Shown one piece after another: positions 8,503 through 17,715 of a DNA stretch of 40,536 nt (position 1 is its first letter; each line of letters starts with the position of its first letter). The DNA lies in contig JABHLN010000026.1 of the NCBI GenBank assembly GCA_018693105.1, forward strand, positions 1-40,536, in the 5' to 3' direction. The notes beneath the pieces were generated by a model. It ran no database searches. It saw only the letters and a program-made list of their open reading frames with translations, and was not told where the DNA came from. A program made the translations under genes and the position numbers. This DNA comes from Desulfobacterales bacterium. Its GTDB lineage: Bacteria > Desulfobacterota > Desulfobacteria > Desulfobacterales > SURF-7.

Positions 8503-9132
8503 ATGACAAACCACGAAAGTAAAAATAAAAAACACAAGATAATAATTACAGGAACTGGCCGTACAGGTACAACATTTCTTGTACAACTATTAACTTCTTT
8601 GGGTTTAGATACTGGATTTACTAAAATAAATGAAAAAATGTATGACAATTGTAATGCCGGGATGGAATCAATTATCACTGATCCCGATGCTCCATATATT
8701 GTAAAGAATCCATTTCTATGCGATGAACTTGAAGACGTGATGGAAACTGGACAATATGTAATTGATCATGCTTTTATACCTGTTCGTAATTTAAATGATG
8801 CCGCAGCTAGCCGAATTGCAGTATCTAAAAAAAAAAGCCCACTATCAATACTGTTTGGTAATAAAAAACTCAGACAGGTTCCCGGTGGTTTAATACATAC
8901 AGAAAAACCATCTGAGTTGAAAAATGTTTTAACCCGGCAACTTTACAACCTTATTTATGTTATTACAGTCTATGGAATTCCCCATACATTCATGGAATTC
9001 CCGCGACTAGCAACTGATTCTTCTTATTTATACTTAAAAATATCTCCGGTCTTCAGCAACATTGATCATGTTGATTTTAAGAAAGCATTTAATGAAGTGT
9101 CAAACTCGAATATCATTAATAATTTTAAATAA
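8503..9132 (+). CDS. Sulfotransferase-like P-loop protein
   Basis: KIIITGTGRTGTTFLVQLLTSLG is the 5'-phosphosulfate-binding P-loop of the PAPS sulfotransferase superfamily. The ORF track begins at a TTG (8413); the ATG at 8503, with GGAG 10-12 nt upstream and the P-loop 16 residues in, looks more natural and gives about 209 aa. That is short for the family, and the 3'-phosphate-binding RxxxxxxxxS segment is not obvious, though HAFIPVRNLNDAAASRIAVS (RNLNDAAASR) may be it. The role would be sulfation of a surface sugar, consistent with the neighbouring acetyltransferase. It could instead be a nucleotide-binding protein with another acceptor. It converges on lpxK with a 39-bp gap. Confidence 0.6.
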   Translation: MTNHESKNKKHKIIITGTGRTGTTFLVQLLTSLGLDTGFTKINEKMYDNCNAGMESIITDPDAPYIVKNPFLCDELEDVMETGQYVIDHAFIPVRNLNDAAASRIAVSKKKSPLSILFGNKKLRQVPGGLIHTEKPSELKNVLTRQLYNLIYVITVYGIPHTFMEFPRLATDSSYLYLKISPVFSNIDHVDFKKAFNEVSNSNIINNFK

Positions 9133-9171
9133 TTTTTTCCCAAAACATCTGTTAAAACCTATAAAAACTTC

Positions 9172-10308
9172 TCAACTGACAATACCCAGCTTATTTCTAA
9201 TATAATTCAAAAATTCGTTTTCATTATCATCAAAAGAAATCTTTATTCCAATAATAACCAGATCAACGGGCCACCTGTAAAATCCAGAAGTTCTGCTATA
9301 GTCTTTTTCTGTTGTAATAATATAGTCAACATTTGCATCAATTGAAAGCTGCGAAATAGTATCAAACTCTTTATCACAATATTTATGATGGTCACTAAAA
9401 TTTAACCTTCCATTTATTTCACAATTAAAAGTTTCTACTGTTTTTTTAAAATCATTATTTCTGGATATACCAGAAAAAAGGAAAACCTTTTTCCCTTTCA
9501 GGAATTCGAAATTATCTTCATGGCACTTACCTTCATTGTCTGAAGATCCGGTCTTTTTGATTATTTTATAAATATATGGCTCATGGGAAGACATGAAAAA
9601 TGGTCTGACACCGGAAACCTTTATTATTCTTTCATGTGATTTCTCATGTTCTGAATCAGGTGCTTGATCAGACCTTGTAAATATTATTGTATCACAACGG
9701 GATATGGAAGAAACCGGTTCTCTTAAAGGCCCTCTTGGCAGCAGGTGAGTATTTCCTGTCGGACGACAATAATCCATAAGTAAAAGATCAAGATCTCGCT
9801 TTAGTTTTATATGCTGAAATGCATCGTCCAGAACAATTACATCAGGAGAAAATTCATTTACGACTTTCATACCTACCTTATACCTGTCCTGACCAACAGC
9901 AACAGGAACATTGAGTGCCGAAGCCATCATAAAAGGTTCATCCCCCGACATGTCAGGGCCAACAAGTATCTTCCGACCATCACATACTATACCACCCTCC
10001 TTTTCCAGCCCTCCTTTATACCCCCTGCTGAGCACTGCAACCTTGTAACCCATGCTTCTTATGAGTTCAACCAGCTTGATTGTCATGGGGGTTTTCCCTG
10101 CTCCACCGGCAGTCAGGTTACCGACAGATATTACAAAGCAAGGGAGTTGTCTGGATCTAAAAAAATTTATCTTGTACAAAAAAATTCTTGTTTTTACAGC
10201 AAATAAATAAACCACTGAAACAAAAAGCAGAAAAGATCCAAAAGAAAAAAGGGAACTCTTTTTGCTACCGTTTATAATATCTTCAATTTGTTTTTTAATT
10301 ATTCCCAT
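9172..10308 (-). CDS. lpxK: Tetraacyldisaccharide 4'-kinase
   Basis: Phosphorylates the 4'-position of the tetraacyl disaccharide to give lipid IVA, the sixth step of the Raetz pathway, at the inner membrane. A 378-aa protein with an N-terminal membrane helix (about residues 20-38) and SVGNLTAGGAGKTP (about 61-74), the LpxK-specific P-loop. VLSRGYKG, DEPFMMA, VLDDAFQHIKLKRDLDLLLMD (the DDGFQH-type motif) and LLPRGPLREP follow in the expected order. It starts 1 bp after the waaA stop, so the two are translationally linked, and it is the last gene of the lipid A supercluster. Confidence 0.97.
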   Translation of the reverse strand: MGIIKKQIEDIINGSKKSSLFSFGSFLLFVSVVYLFAVKTRIFLYKINFFRSRQLPCFVISVGNLTAGGAGKTPMTIKLVELIRSMGYKVAVLSRGYKGGLEKEGGIVCDGRKILVGPDMSGDEPFMMASALNVPVAVGQDRYKVGMKVVNEFSPDVIVLDDAFQHIKLKRDLDLLLMDYCRPTGNTHLLPRGPLREPVSSISRCDTIIFTRSDQAPDSEHEKSHERIIKVSGVRPFFMSSHEPYIYKIIKKTGSSDNEGKCHEDNFEFLKGKKVFLFSGISRNNDFKKTVETFNCEINGRLNFSDHHKYCDKEFDTISQLSIDANVDYIITTEKDYSRTSGFYRWPVDLVIIGIKISFDDNENEFLNYIRNKLGIVS

Positions 10309-10309
10309 T

Positions 10310-11602
10310 TCAATCTACTATAATATTTAATATCTCTTCAACAGCACCTTTGCATGAATTAAATAAATTAAAGGCATTCCTCCCCATTTCATCAGCTTTT
10401 ACCGAATCAACAAGCAGTATTGATACTTTTTCAAAAAGCTCTTTTCCATCATTCACTTTCATTGCGCCTCCTGAATCAAGAAGCATATTAGATATCTGGA
10501 CAAAATCACTCATAAAAGGGCCGAATAGCAGAGGTTTTGCATAAGCAGCCGGCTCCAGGGGATTATGCCCGCCAAAATTTTTAAGACTTCCGCCAATAAA
10601 TGCGATATCTGCAACAGCATATAACATTCCCAGGATTCCTATTCTGTCTATAATCAACACGTCAATATCATTCTTCGGGCCTTCATTTTCAAGATCATTC
10701 AGTGTAACAGCTGAATGACCGCATGATTTTGTCATATTTAATACATTCCCGGCACGCATGGGGTCTCTTGGAACAATAACAAAAAAAGAATCGGGAAACT
10801 CTTTTTTTATTTTTGAAAAAGCATCTATAAGTATGGCCTCTTCATCTTCATGCGTACTCCCTGCAACAATTATTTTCCGTGAAGACTCAAGGCCAAGATT
10901 TTTTTTTAAATCTACGGCCTCTGTTTCGGAAAACGGAATAACATCCTGATCAAATTTAATATTTCCGGTTACAATTATATTATTATCAGGGATTCCGAGC
11001 TGTCGGAATCGGCTTGCATCCTCATCGGTTTGAGCACATATTTTTTTAAAGGATAAAAATAATGGCTTCATTATACCGGATATTAGTTTATATCCTTTAA
11101 AAGATCTGTTCGAAAGCCTTGCATTCACTAGAAATACCGGTATATTCCTTTTTTTCATATTAAAAAGAAAATTCGGCCATATATCTGACTCCACAATAAT
11201 GACAAAGGCAGGATCAATTTCTCCGGCTATTCGCTTAATAGAAAAGTTAAAATCATATGGGAATAAAAAACATCCTTCTGAATATTTCGATAACAGTTTA
11301 TTGGCTATTTCAAAACCAGTAGCGGTTGATACTGAAAAAAGAATCTTTTTATCAACAAATCTATTCTTTAATTCCTTTACAAGTGGAACGGCAGAGATAG
11401 CCTCACCAACAGATAGTGCATGAATCCAAATCGGTTTGTTGTCATTCAGGCTGCATTTTTTTATATCTTCAGGTATTCCTGTTATTCCCAACCTGTGAAA
11501 AAATGTTTTCCTCCTTTTTTCAGAAAAAATGACAGCAAGACCAAGAAAAGGAGCACCTATAATAATCACAATAGTCAAGAGTATGTTATATAATAAAATC
11601 AT
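10310..11602 (-). CDS. waaA: 3-deoxy-D-manno-octulosonic acid (Kdo) transferase
   Basis: Adds Kdo from CMP-Kdo to lipid IVA at the cytoplasmic face of the inner membrane. A 430-aa GT30-family protein. The N-terminal membrane anchor (about residues 4-24) is followed by a basic patch, and PIWIHALSVGEAISAVPLV contains the catalytic Glu (about 67). FLVNARLSNRSFKGYKL, IVTGNIKFDQ, VAGSTHEDEE and GGSLKNFGGHNPLEPAAYAKPLLFGP are family hallmarks in order. Whether it adds one or two Kdo residues cannot be read from the sequence. It sits 92 bp after lptG and just before lpxK. Confidence 0.97.
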   Translation of the reverse strand: MILLYNILLTIVIIIGAPFLGLAVIFSEKRRKTFFHRLGITGIPEDIKKCSLNDNKPIWIHALSVGEAISAVPLVKELKNRFVDKKILFSVSTATGFEIANKLLSKYSEGCFLFPYDFNFSIKRIAGEIDPAFVIIVESDIWPNFLFNMKKRNIPVFLVNARLSNRSFKGYKLISGIMKPLFLSFKKICAQTDEDASRFRQLGIPDNNIIVTGNIKFDQDVIPFSETEAVDLKKNLGLESSRKIIVAGSTHEDEEAILIDAFSKIKKEFPDSFFVIVPRDPMRAGNVLNMTKSCGHSAVTLNDLENEGPKNDIDVLIIDRIGILGMLYAVADIAFIGGSLKNFGGHNPLEPAAYAKPLLFGPFMSDFVQISNMLLDSGGAMKVNDGKELFEKVSILLVDSVKADEMGRNAFNLFNSCKGAVEEILNIIVD

Positions 11603-11694
11603 GATTATGTGTTATGAAACGTTTTTAATTATTCATATATTTCTATTAAAGATGAGTTCGCCAAGAAGGATAAAATACTTTCCAGGCAGGCTTC

Positions 11695-12765
11695 TTATTC
11701 AGCATTTATTAATGTAATAACGCCAAAACATAAAAAGATAAAATTTGCTGTCCATGCAGCAAAAAAAGGCGGCAGCATCTGCCCATATCCAAGGACCAGG
11801 CAGAAACTGTAAAAAACCCTATGGAGAAAGACTGCTCCGATACCATATGCAAAGCAGACAGAAAGGCCTCCTTTTATCTCCCCTTGTACTGCAATGCCTA
11901 AACCAAGTATGCACCATATTAAACAAACCACCGGCACTGCACATTTTCCATATAGGTCAACCTTGTATGTAGTCGCATCATACCCTTCGGATTCTACTTT
12001 TTTTATATAATGGTTGAGCTCAATAAAACTCATTTCATCAGCTTTTTTTATTACCTTCTTAAAGTCTTCAGGAGAAAAGCCAAACTGCTGAACTAATTCA
12101 TTCGGGAAAGATTGAACATATCTGTTGATGGAGGAATCAAGTTTCTGCTCTACAATATCATGTAAATACCATTTACCTTCTTTATATAAGCCGTTTTTTG
12201 CATCGATTCTTCTTATCATTTTAAAATTTACATCAAAATATATAATTGTAATTCCGAAAATGGCATTTTCTGATGGATGGTAGTATTTTATATGAGATAT
12301 TGATCTTCTGGATTTTATCCAGATATCCTTTTCCTTGGATACAGTTACAGATTTATTTATTCCTTTTTTCAGCCATAATTTATTTGCTTCGCTTCTTGAA
12401 ACCGGCACCAGGACTTCAGACAAAAAAAACACAAAAACACTGAGTACAATTCCTATAACAAAAACAGGTTTTAACAGGTAATAAACGCTAACACCGCTGC
12501 TTTTCAAGGCAAGGATTTCATTGTTTTTGCTCATCATCCCGAATGTAACAAGAACTGCTAATAAAATGCATACCGGGATAAGTTGGGCTATAGGCATATC
12601 AAACATAAAAATAAGAAAAGCATTTGAAAAGCCTAGCCCTGCAGCAAGGAATTCGTCTATTTCGTCAAAAAAATCAACGGCAATATAGACACCAACTACC
12701 ATCGTCAGTATCAAACTGAAATATTTAAAAATCTCCTTTATCAGGTATTTATAGATTATTGTCAT
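11695..12765 (-). CDS. lptG: LPS export ABC permease LptG (YjgP/YjgQ family)
   Basis: A 356-aa inner-membrane permease. It has three N-terminal membrane segments (about residues 13-33, 50-80, 98-122), a central periplasmic beta-jellyroll region (about 135-250) and three C-terminal membrane segments. IYKYLIKEIFKYFSLILTMVVGVYIAVDFFDEIDEF is typical of the LptG start. With LptF it forms the transmembrane part of the LptB2FG extractor that hands LPS to LptC and LptA. lptB, lptC and lptA are not in this window. The assignment to G rather than F rests on N-terminal resemblance and order after lptF. Confidence 0.88.
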   Translation of the reverse strand: MTIIYKYLIKEIFKYFSLILTMVVGVYIAVDFFDEIDEFLAAGLGFSNAFLIFMFDMPIAQLIPVCILLAVLVTFGMMSKNNEILALKSSGVSVYYLLKPVFVIGIVLSVFVFFLSEVLVPVSRSEANKLWLKKGINKSVTVSKEKDIWIKSRRSISHIKYYHPSENAIFGITIIYFDVNFKMIRRIDAKNGLYKEGKWYLHDIVEQKLDSSINRYVQSFPNELVQQFGFSPEDFKKVIKKADEMSFIELNHYIKKVESEGYDATTYKVDLYGKCAVPVVCLIWCILGLGIAVQGEIKGGLSVCFAYGIGAVFLHRVFYSFCLVLGYGQMLPPFFAAWTANFIFLCFGVITLINAE

Positions 12766-12796
12766 TTTCTCTATACATACTTTCTAATATTTTATC

Positions 12797-13999
12797 CTAT
12801 CGTCTACCCGAAGTGTATTTATCAGTAATTGAGGATATAAATCGTTTTATGAAATAAAACAAAAGATCTGTCTTTACAAAGCGGTCATTTGCTGCTCGTA
12901 CAAGGAGATATAGTCCCACACCACCCATTACAATATTGGGAACCCACATGCCTATAATCGGCGGATAAACCCCTGCTTCTCCAAAAACAATACCTGCAGA
13001 CAACAGAATGTAATAAAGTAGAAAAAAAACAAGTCCTATGCTTAAACCGTATGATTTCTTTGATGACCTTGACTGCATACCGAGAGGTACCGCCAGGATT
13101 CCCAAAGCAAAGCATGCAAAAGGTATTGAAAATTTTTTATAAAATTCAAGCAAAACTGAATAATATTCAACATCTCTTGATTTGCTGCTGTTTATATAAT
13201 TTTTAAGCTCAGTCAGACTCATTTCCTTTTCATCAATTTGACCACTGAAACTATTATTAATATTTTCCTTCAAATCAAGGTGAACATCATATGTCCCAAA
13301 ACTTATTGAATGGACTGTCTTGTCTTCTATAGCTACATGGTTAATTGTTCCATTATATAATCTCAGAAGGTATTTGAGCTTGCCGGGTTCACTTATGAGT
13401 TCACCTTTTGGGGCAATTACTGTCCTGACCACACCCTTTGTCCTTTGGTCATCTATAAAAATATCTTTAAGTGTTTTTTCAACACTATTGATTTTACATA
13501 CATACAGCATAACTCCGTCAAAATCTTCAATAAACGTCCTTTCCTTCAAATCTTTCAGGCCAAGCTCAAAATTGGATGTAATGGCATGGTAGGCAAGTTC
13601 CCTTGAAGATACCCTGCCCCATGGCAATCCGTAGATAGACATAAGGCTTGTAAAGACAAACCCGATAAGACAAAAAAGTAATACTGGAGGCGTTAAACTG
13701 TATACACTAAACCCTCCCGCTTTCAATGCAATGATTTCGTTGTCACTTGAAAGCCTTAAGAAAGTAAGAAGTGTGGATATCATTATCGACATGGGGATAA
13801 CATATTGAAGAAAATAAGGAATCAGATAGAAAACCATCAGGAAGAAATACGAACCGCTTAACCTGTAATTTACTATCATATTTGTAATATCAAGAATTCT
13901 TGCAGTCAGGAATATGAATGTAAAGAATATAATAGATATTACAAATGGTGGTATTAACTCTTTAAAAATATATCTGTTTATAATAGAATTCGTTTTCAT
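12797..13999 (-). CDS. lptF: LPS export ABC permease LptF (YjgP/YjgQ family)
   Basis: Partner of LptG in LPS extraction from the inner membrane. About 400 aa, with three membrane segments, a periplasmic beta-jellyroll (DGVMLYVCKINSVEKTLKDIFIDDQRTKGVVRTVIAPKGEL) and three more membrane segments. The ORF track start is a GTG at 14017; the ATG at 13999 gives MKTNSIINRYIFKELIPPFVISIIFFTFIFL, the usual family N-terminus, so I prefer it, although neither start has a good ribosome site. It is preceded by msbA with a short gap, giving a flip-then-export gene order. Confidence 0.88.
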   Translation of the reverse strand: MKTNSIINRYIFKELIPPFVISIIFFTFIFLTARILDITNMIVNYRLSGSYFFLMVFYLIPYFLQYVIPMSIMISTLLTFLRLSSDNEIIALKAGGFSVYSLTPPVLLFCLIGFVFTSLMSIYGLPWGRVSSRELAYHAITSNFELGLKDLKERTFIEDFDGVMLYVCKINSVEKTLKDIFIDDQRTKGVVRTVIAPKGELISEPGKLKYLLRLYNGTINHVAIEDKTVHSISFGTYDVHLDLKENINNSFSGQIDEKEMSLTELKNYINSSKSRDVEYYSVLLEFYKKFSIPFACFALGILAVPLGMQSRSSKKSYGLSIGLVFFLLYYILLSAGIVFGEAGVYPPIIGMWVPNIVMGGVGLYLLVRAANDRFVKTDLLFYFIKRFISSITDKYTSGRR

Positions 14000-14037
14000 A
14001 CCGAAAATAATGTCCACTCCAAAGAAACTTTACACAT

Positions 14038-15804
14038 TTATTCTTGACCCGCCTGTTCCCCGTTCTCATACTGCATATTGTACAATTTATAATATTCTCC
14101 CTTAAGGGCAATAAGTTCATCATGCTTGCCCTCTTCAACAACCCTTCCTTTAACAATAACAACTATCCTGTCAGCATGCCCTATTGTTGAAAGTCTGTGA
14201 GCAATAATAAAGGTTGTGCGTCCGTTCATAAGGTTTGCCAGGGCTTTTTGTACAAGCATCTCAGATTCCGTATCCAATGCTGAAGTTGCCTCGTCTAGTA
14301 TTAGAATTGGAGCATCTTTTATCAAAGCTCTTGCAATACATATACGTTGTTTTTCTCCACCGGAAAGACGGGCACCCAGTTCACCGATTATAGTATCAAA
14401 CTTATCGGGAAAATTTTGAATAAAATCAAATGCAAATGCCGCCTTTGCAGCATTTTCTATCTCTTCATCTGTAGCATTCTGATTTCCGTATGCTATGTTA
14501 TCTTTAACAGATTCATTAAAAAGTATCGGTTCCTGAGTAACAATAGCAATTTGATCACGAACAGATGACAGCGAAGAATTTCTGATATCAATTTCATTAA
14601 TAAGAACAGCTCCGCCGCATACATCATAAAAACGGGGTATAAGATTAACAAATGATGTTTTACCACCGCCACTTGTTCCTACAAGGGCAATTACTTCACC
14701 AGGATTAGCTTTAAGATTAATATCTTTTAAAACAAGTTCCTTGTCATATTTGAAATCAACACCTCTGAAAGTTACACTGTGTGCCCCCCGGATTATTTCT
14801 ATGGGTTCTTCTATCTCCATAATGTCCGAACTACTGTCAATTATTTCATAAACCCTGTCGGCCGCTGCAAACCCTTGTTGAATCACAACATTCAAACCGC
14901 TGAGTTTCTTCGCAGGCCCGTAGAACCACATAACCGCAGCAATAAACGAAATAAAAGTACCGACAGTATATTTCCCTTCAATTACATCCGACCCCCCATA
15001 CCATATTATAAATGCGATACCGATACCTGTAAGGGTTTCCATTATCGGCGAAGAAAGAGATTTTACAATTACAGCTTTTACTTCCAGGCTGAATAGCCGG
15101 TGGGTTTTCTTATAAAAACGATTCTTTTCATATTCCTCCATCCCAAAGGCTTTTACAATTTTATTCCCGGTAAAGGTTTCATGTAAAGCAACATTAAGGT
15201 CTGCCATTGATTCCTGGGTTCCAGTGCTGATTTTTCTTGCTTTCCTCCCAAGTAAAACTATAGGAAAAAATGCAAGCGGTAAAACAACAAAAGCCGCTAT
15301 AGCAAGTTGCCATATTTGATAAATAATAAGCCCTGCAAGCCCTATAAGTAAAAAGAGATCCTTTATTGAAACCGTTACTGCAGTTGATACTGCTGCTTTG
15401 ATAATATTAACATCATTTGTTATCCTTGCCATTAACACACCGGTTTTTTTCTCATGAAAAAATGCAAGAGGAAAATCGGTAATTTTCTCATAAAGGTCAT
15501 CTCTAAGACGCTTTATAATGCTCTCTCCTACATAACTCATGAAATATTCCTGTCCATACATACCAATACCGGCTATCATGCATACAATTATTATATAAAA
15601 TGGAATCTGTGTCAGGGCTTCAACATTTTTGGAAACAAAGACATCATCAATTGCAGGTTTTATTAAATATGCGAGTGCTACCTGTGAAGCTGATACAATC
15701 GCCATGCAAAACATTGCAAAATAAAGTCTGAACCGATGTTCTTTCACAAGTAAAAGCAGGCGCCTGACCTTGCTGTTAAAAATTTTAGGGTTTTCTTTTT
15801 TCAT
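14038..15804 (-). CDS. msbA: Lipid A export ATP-binding/permease protein MsbA
   Basis: ABC half-transporter that flips Kdo-lipid A across the inner membrane as a homodimer. A 588-aa protein with six membrane helices (residues about 25-315) and one ATPase domain. Walker A is GTSGGGKTS (about 376-384), the Q-loop is in IVTQEPILFNESVKDNIAYG, the signature is LSGGEKQR (about 480-487), Walker B is ILILDEATSALD (about 500-511), and the H-loop is in FIIAHRLSTI. Length and organisation match MsbA. The position between the late acyltransferase and lptFG supports lipid A rather than multidrug export. Confidence 0.95.
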   Translation of the reverse strand: MKKENPKIFNSKVRRLLLLVKEHRFRLYFAMFCMAIVSASQVALAYLIKPAIDDVFVSKNVEALTQIPFYIIIVCMIAGIGMYGQEYFMSYVGESIIKRLRDDLYEKITDFPLAFFHEKKTGVLMARITNDVNIIKAAVSTAVTVSIKDLFLLIGLAGLIIYQIWQLAIAAFVVLPLAFFPIVLLGRKARKISTGTQESMADLNVALHETFTGNKIVKAFGMEEYEKNRFYKKTHRLFSLEVKAVIVKSLSSPIMETLTGIGIAFIIWYGGSDVIEGKYTVGTFISFIAAVMWFYGPAKKLSGLNVVIQQGFAAADRVYEIIDSSSDIMEIEEPIEIIRGAHSVTFRGVDFKYDKELVLKDINLKANPGEVIALVGTSGGGKTSFVNLIPRFYDVCGGAVLINEIDIRNSSLSSVRDQIAIVTQEPILFNESVKDNIAYGNQNATDEEIENAAKAAFAFDFIQNFPDKFDTIIGELGARLSGGEKQRICIARALIKDAPILILDEATSALDTESEMLVQKALANLMNGRTTFIIAHRLSTIGHADRIVVIVKGRVVEEGKHDELIALKGEYYKLYNMQYENGEQAGQE

Positions 15805-15880
15805 ACAAATATATAAGATTCCTTAGAAAGTAAAACTGATTACTCAGTAATCCTGCTGTAGAGGATTTCCAACGCAATCA

Positions 15881-16561
15881 CTAATTTATATCATGTTCAA
15901 AAAATTGATCGGCTTTGCGTGTAATATTGCAAAGTTCTTCTTCGAGTTGGACAAGACAATAACGTTCTTCTTCATCCCCTGCATCACCCGGGACATATAC
16001 AGGGTCACCATAAACAACCCTGCATTTTGTAAATGGTAAAGGCATAATAAACCGGTCCCAACTTCCAAATATCTTTATCCTTTTTCCGCTGTATGTAATA
16101 GGTATTATCGGGAAACCGGTTTTTTTTGCAAGCTTGATGACACCGGGCTGTACTTTAAACCTGGGACCCCTCGGCCCATCCGGTGTAACCAGACCGGGGA
16201 TTCCATTTTCCTTCATAAACCTTATCTGACCCATAAGAGCTCGAAGTCCTCTTTTAGAACTTGAACCCCTTATAACCTCATGACCGAACCTATGTAGAAT
16301 TCTTGAAATAATTTCACCATCTTTTGACTGACTTACAAGAATAGACGCCCTTCCCCATTTGTATAGATACATCAGAAGAAGAATTCTTGAATGCCACATT
16401 GCGAAAATAAATTTATCCGTGGCGATTACAGGCCTTACCTTTTCAAATCCAAGAGCATCGACTTTAACCGTGCCGCAGATAATATCTATCAGTATCTTTC
16501 CAATATTTCCGACAAGCTTCCATTTTATTCCAGTAAAACTGTCGTTTTTTAAATCGTTCAT
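15881..16561 (-). CDS. lpxJ: DUF374 lipid A late acyltransferase, LpxJ-type
   Basis: A 226-aa lysophospholipid-acyltransferase-like protein of the DUF374 family. FIFAMWHSRILLL (about residues 51-63) contains the catalytic His, SQSKDGEIISRIL and VIRGSSSKRG follow, and LVTPDGPRGPRFKVQPG is the family signature. DUF374 proteins from epsilonproteobacteria were shown to be LpxJ, a late acyltransferase functionally parallel to but not homologous in detail with LpxL. No LpxL/M-type gene is present here. Its ATG overlaps the lpxB stop by 4 bp, which supports a lipid A role. The exact acyl chain and position are not predictable. Confidence 0.8.
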   Translation of the reverse strand: MNDLKNDSFTGIKWKLVGNIGKILIDIICGTVKVDALGFEKVRPVIATDKFIFAMWHSRILLLMYLYKWGRASILVSQSKDGEIISRILHRFGHEVIRGSSSKRGLRALMGQIRFMKENGIPGLVTPDGPRGPRFKVQPGVIKLAKKTGFPIIPITYSGKRIKIFGSWDRFIMPLPFTKCRVVYGDPVYVPGDAGDEEERYCLVQLEEELCNITRKADQFFEHDIN

Positions 16562-17709
16562 GCATTATGCCTTAGCATATTTATGGCTATTTCAGCTGTT
16601 TTTCCGGAAGCTCCTGATCCACCAAGAAGTTCTCGTATTTTTAAAAGCCTTTGCCTTAATTCCTGAAGCTTTTGATTATCATTAATCATACTTAATACAT
16701 AATCAGCAATATTTTCAGGAGTTGCATCGTTCTGCAAAAGTTCAGGAACAATTTCCTCGTCGGCAATGAGGTTCACAAGACCAACATTTTTGATACTTAC
16801 TAAATATTTGCCAAGCCAATAGCTCACCGGAGACACTTTGTAAACTATTAACATGGGAGTACCGGAAATTGCAGCTTCAAGTGTTACTGTTCCCGATGCT
16901 GCTACAACAAAAGAACTCCTGTGAAAAACATTATCAACACCTTCTGTTTCATATTCAAAGTTCAACCCTTTAGAGGATCCGGAAACAATACGTTCAAACA
17001 ATTCTCTGTCAACAGATGGAGCAATTGAGACAAGAAATTTAATATTTCTGGATTGTTTTTGAATAATGTGGGCAGCTTTCATCAAAACCGGAAGGTGCCG
17101 TGTTATTTCCCTGTCTCTTGACCCCGGCAAAAGTCCTATAATAGTATCACCTGAATCATTTAAATCATTATTCGGGGTTTTAGGCGGGTGTTGATTATCA
17201 AGCAAAGGATGTCCTACAAATGTAACCGGTACATCATTTTCTTTATAAAAATCAGCTTCAAAAGGCAGGATGACTGCCATATGATCAACAAGTGCCTTTA
17301 TTTTTTTTATCCGCCCGGATCGCCATGCCCAGATCTGGGGGCTGATATAATAAAGGACAGGAACTCCAGCCTTCTTTGCTATTGAGGCTATATGAAGGTT
17401 AAAATCGGGAAAATCTATTAATATTAAAAGATCCGGTTTCAGGCTTTTAATAAGTTTTTTGGCAACAGCCATGCCATCAAGAAGGCTTGGGAGTTTGGAA
17501 AAAACCTCTGTTATACCTACAACAGACAATTTTGAAGCATTGACCAGTATCCTTACCTTTGAATCAGCAAGAGCATCTCCCCCAATTCCACAAAAAAAAA
17601 GATTATTGTCTTTCCTTTGCATCTCCTTTACAAGATTTGATCCGTGAAGGTCACCGGAGGCTTCTCCTGCAACGATCATTACACACTTTTGCTGCTGGGA
17701 TTCTCTCAT
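16558..17709 (-). CDS. lpxB: Lipid-A-disaccharide synthase
   Basis: Condenses lipid X with UDP-2,3-diacylglucosamine to form the beta-1,6 disaccharide of lipid A at the inner-membrane surface. A 383-aa GT19 family protein. VMIVAGEASGDLHGSNLV (about residues 10-27) opens it; LSVVGITEVFSKLP, DFPDFNLHIA, YYISPQIWAWRSGRIKKI, VTFVGHPLLD and LLPGSRDREI follow in the expected order, and VAASGTVTLEAAISGTPMLIVYK is near the C-terminus. It lies 6 bp after the Gfo/Idh gene and overlaps lpxJ by 4 bp. Confidence 0.97.
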   Translation of the reverse strand: MRESQQQKCVMIVAGEASGDLHGSNLVKEMQRKDNNLFFCGIGGDALADSKVRILVNASKLSVVGITEVFSKLPSLLDGMAVAKKLIKSLKPDLLILIDFPDFNLHIASIAKKAGVPVLYYISPQIWAWRSGRIKKIKALVDHMAVILPFEADFYKENDVPVTFVGHPLLDNQHPPKTPNNDLNDSGDTIIGLLPGSRDREITRHLPVLMKAAHIIQKQSRNIKFLVSIAPSVDRELFERIVSGSSKGLNFEYETEGVDNVFHRSSFVVAASGTVTLEAAISGTPMLIVYKVSPVSYWLGKYLVSIKNVGLVNLIADEEIVPELLQNDATPENIADYVLSMINDNQKLQELRQRLLKIRELLGGSGASGKTAEIAINMLRHNA

Positions 17710-17715
17710 AGAGGC

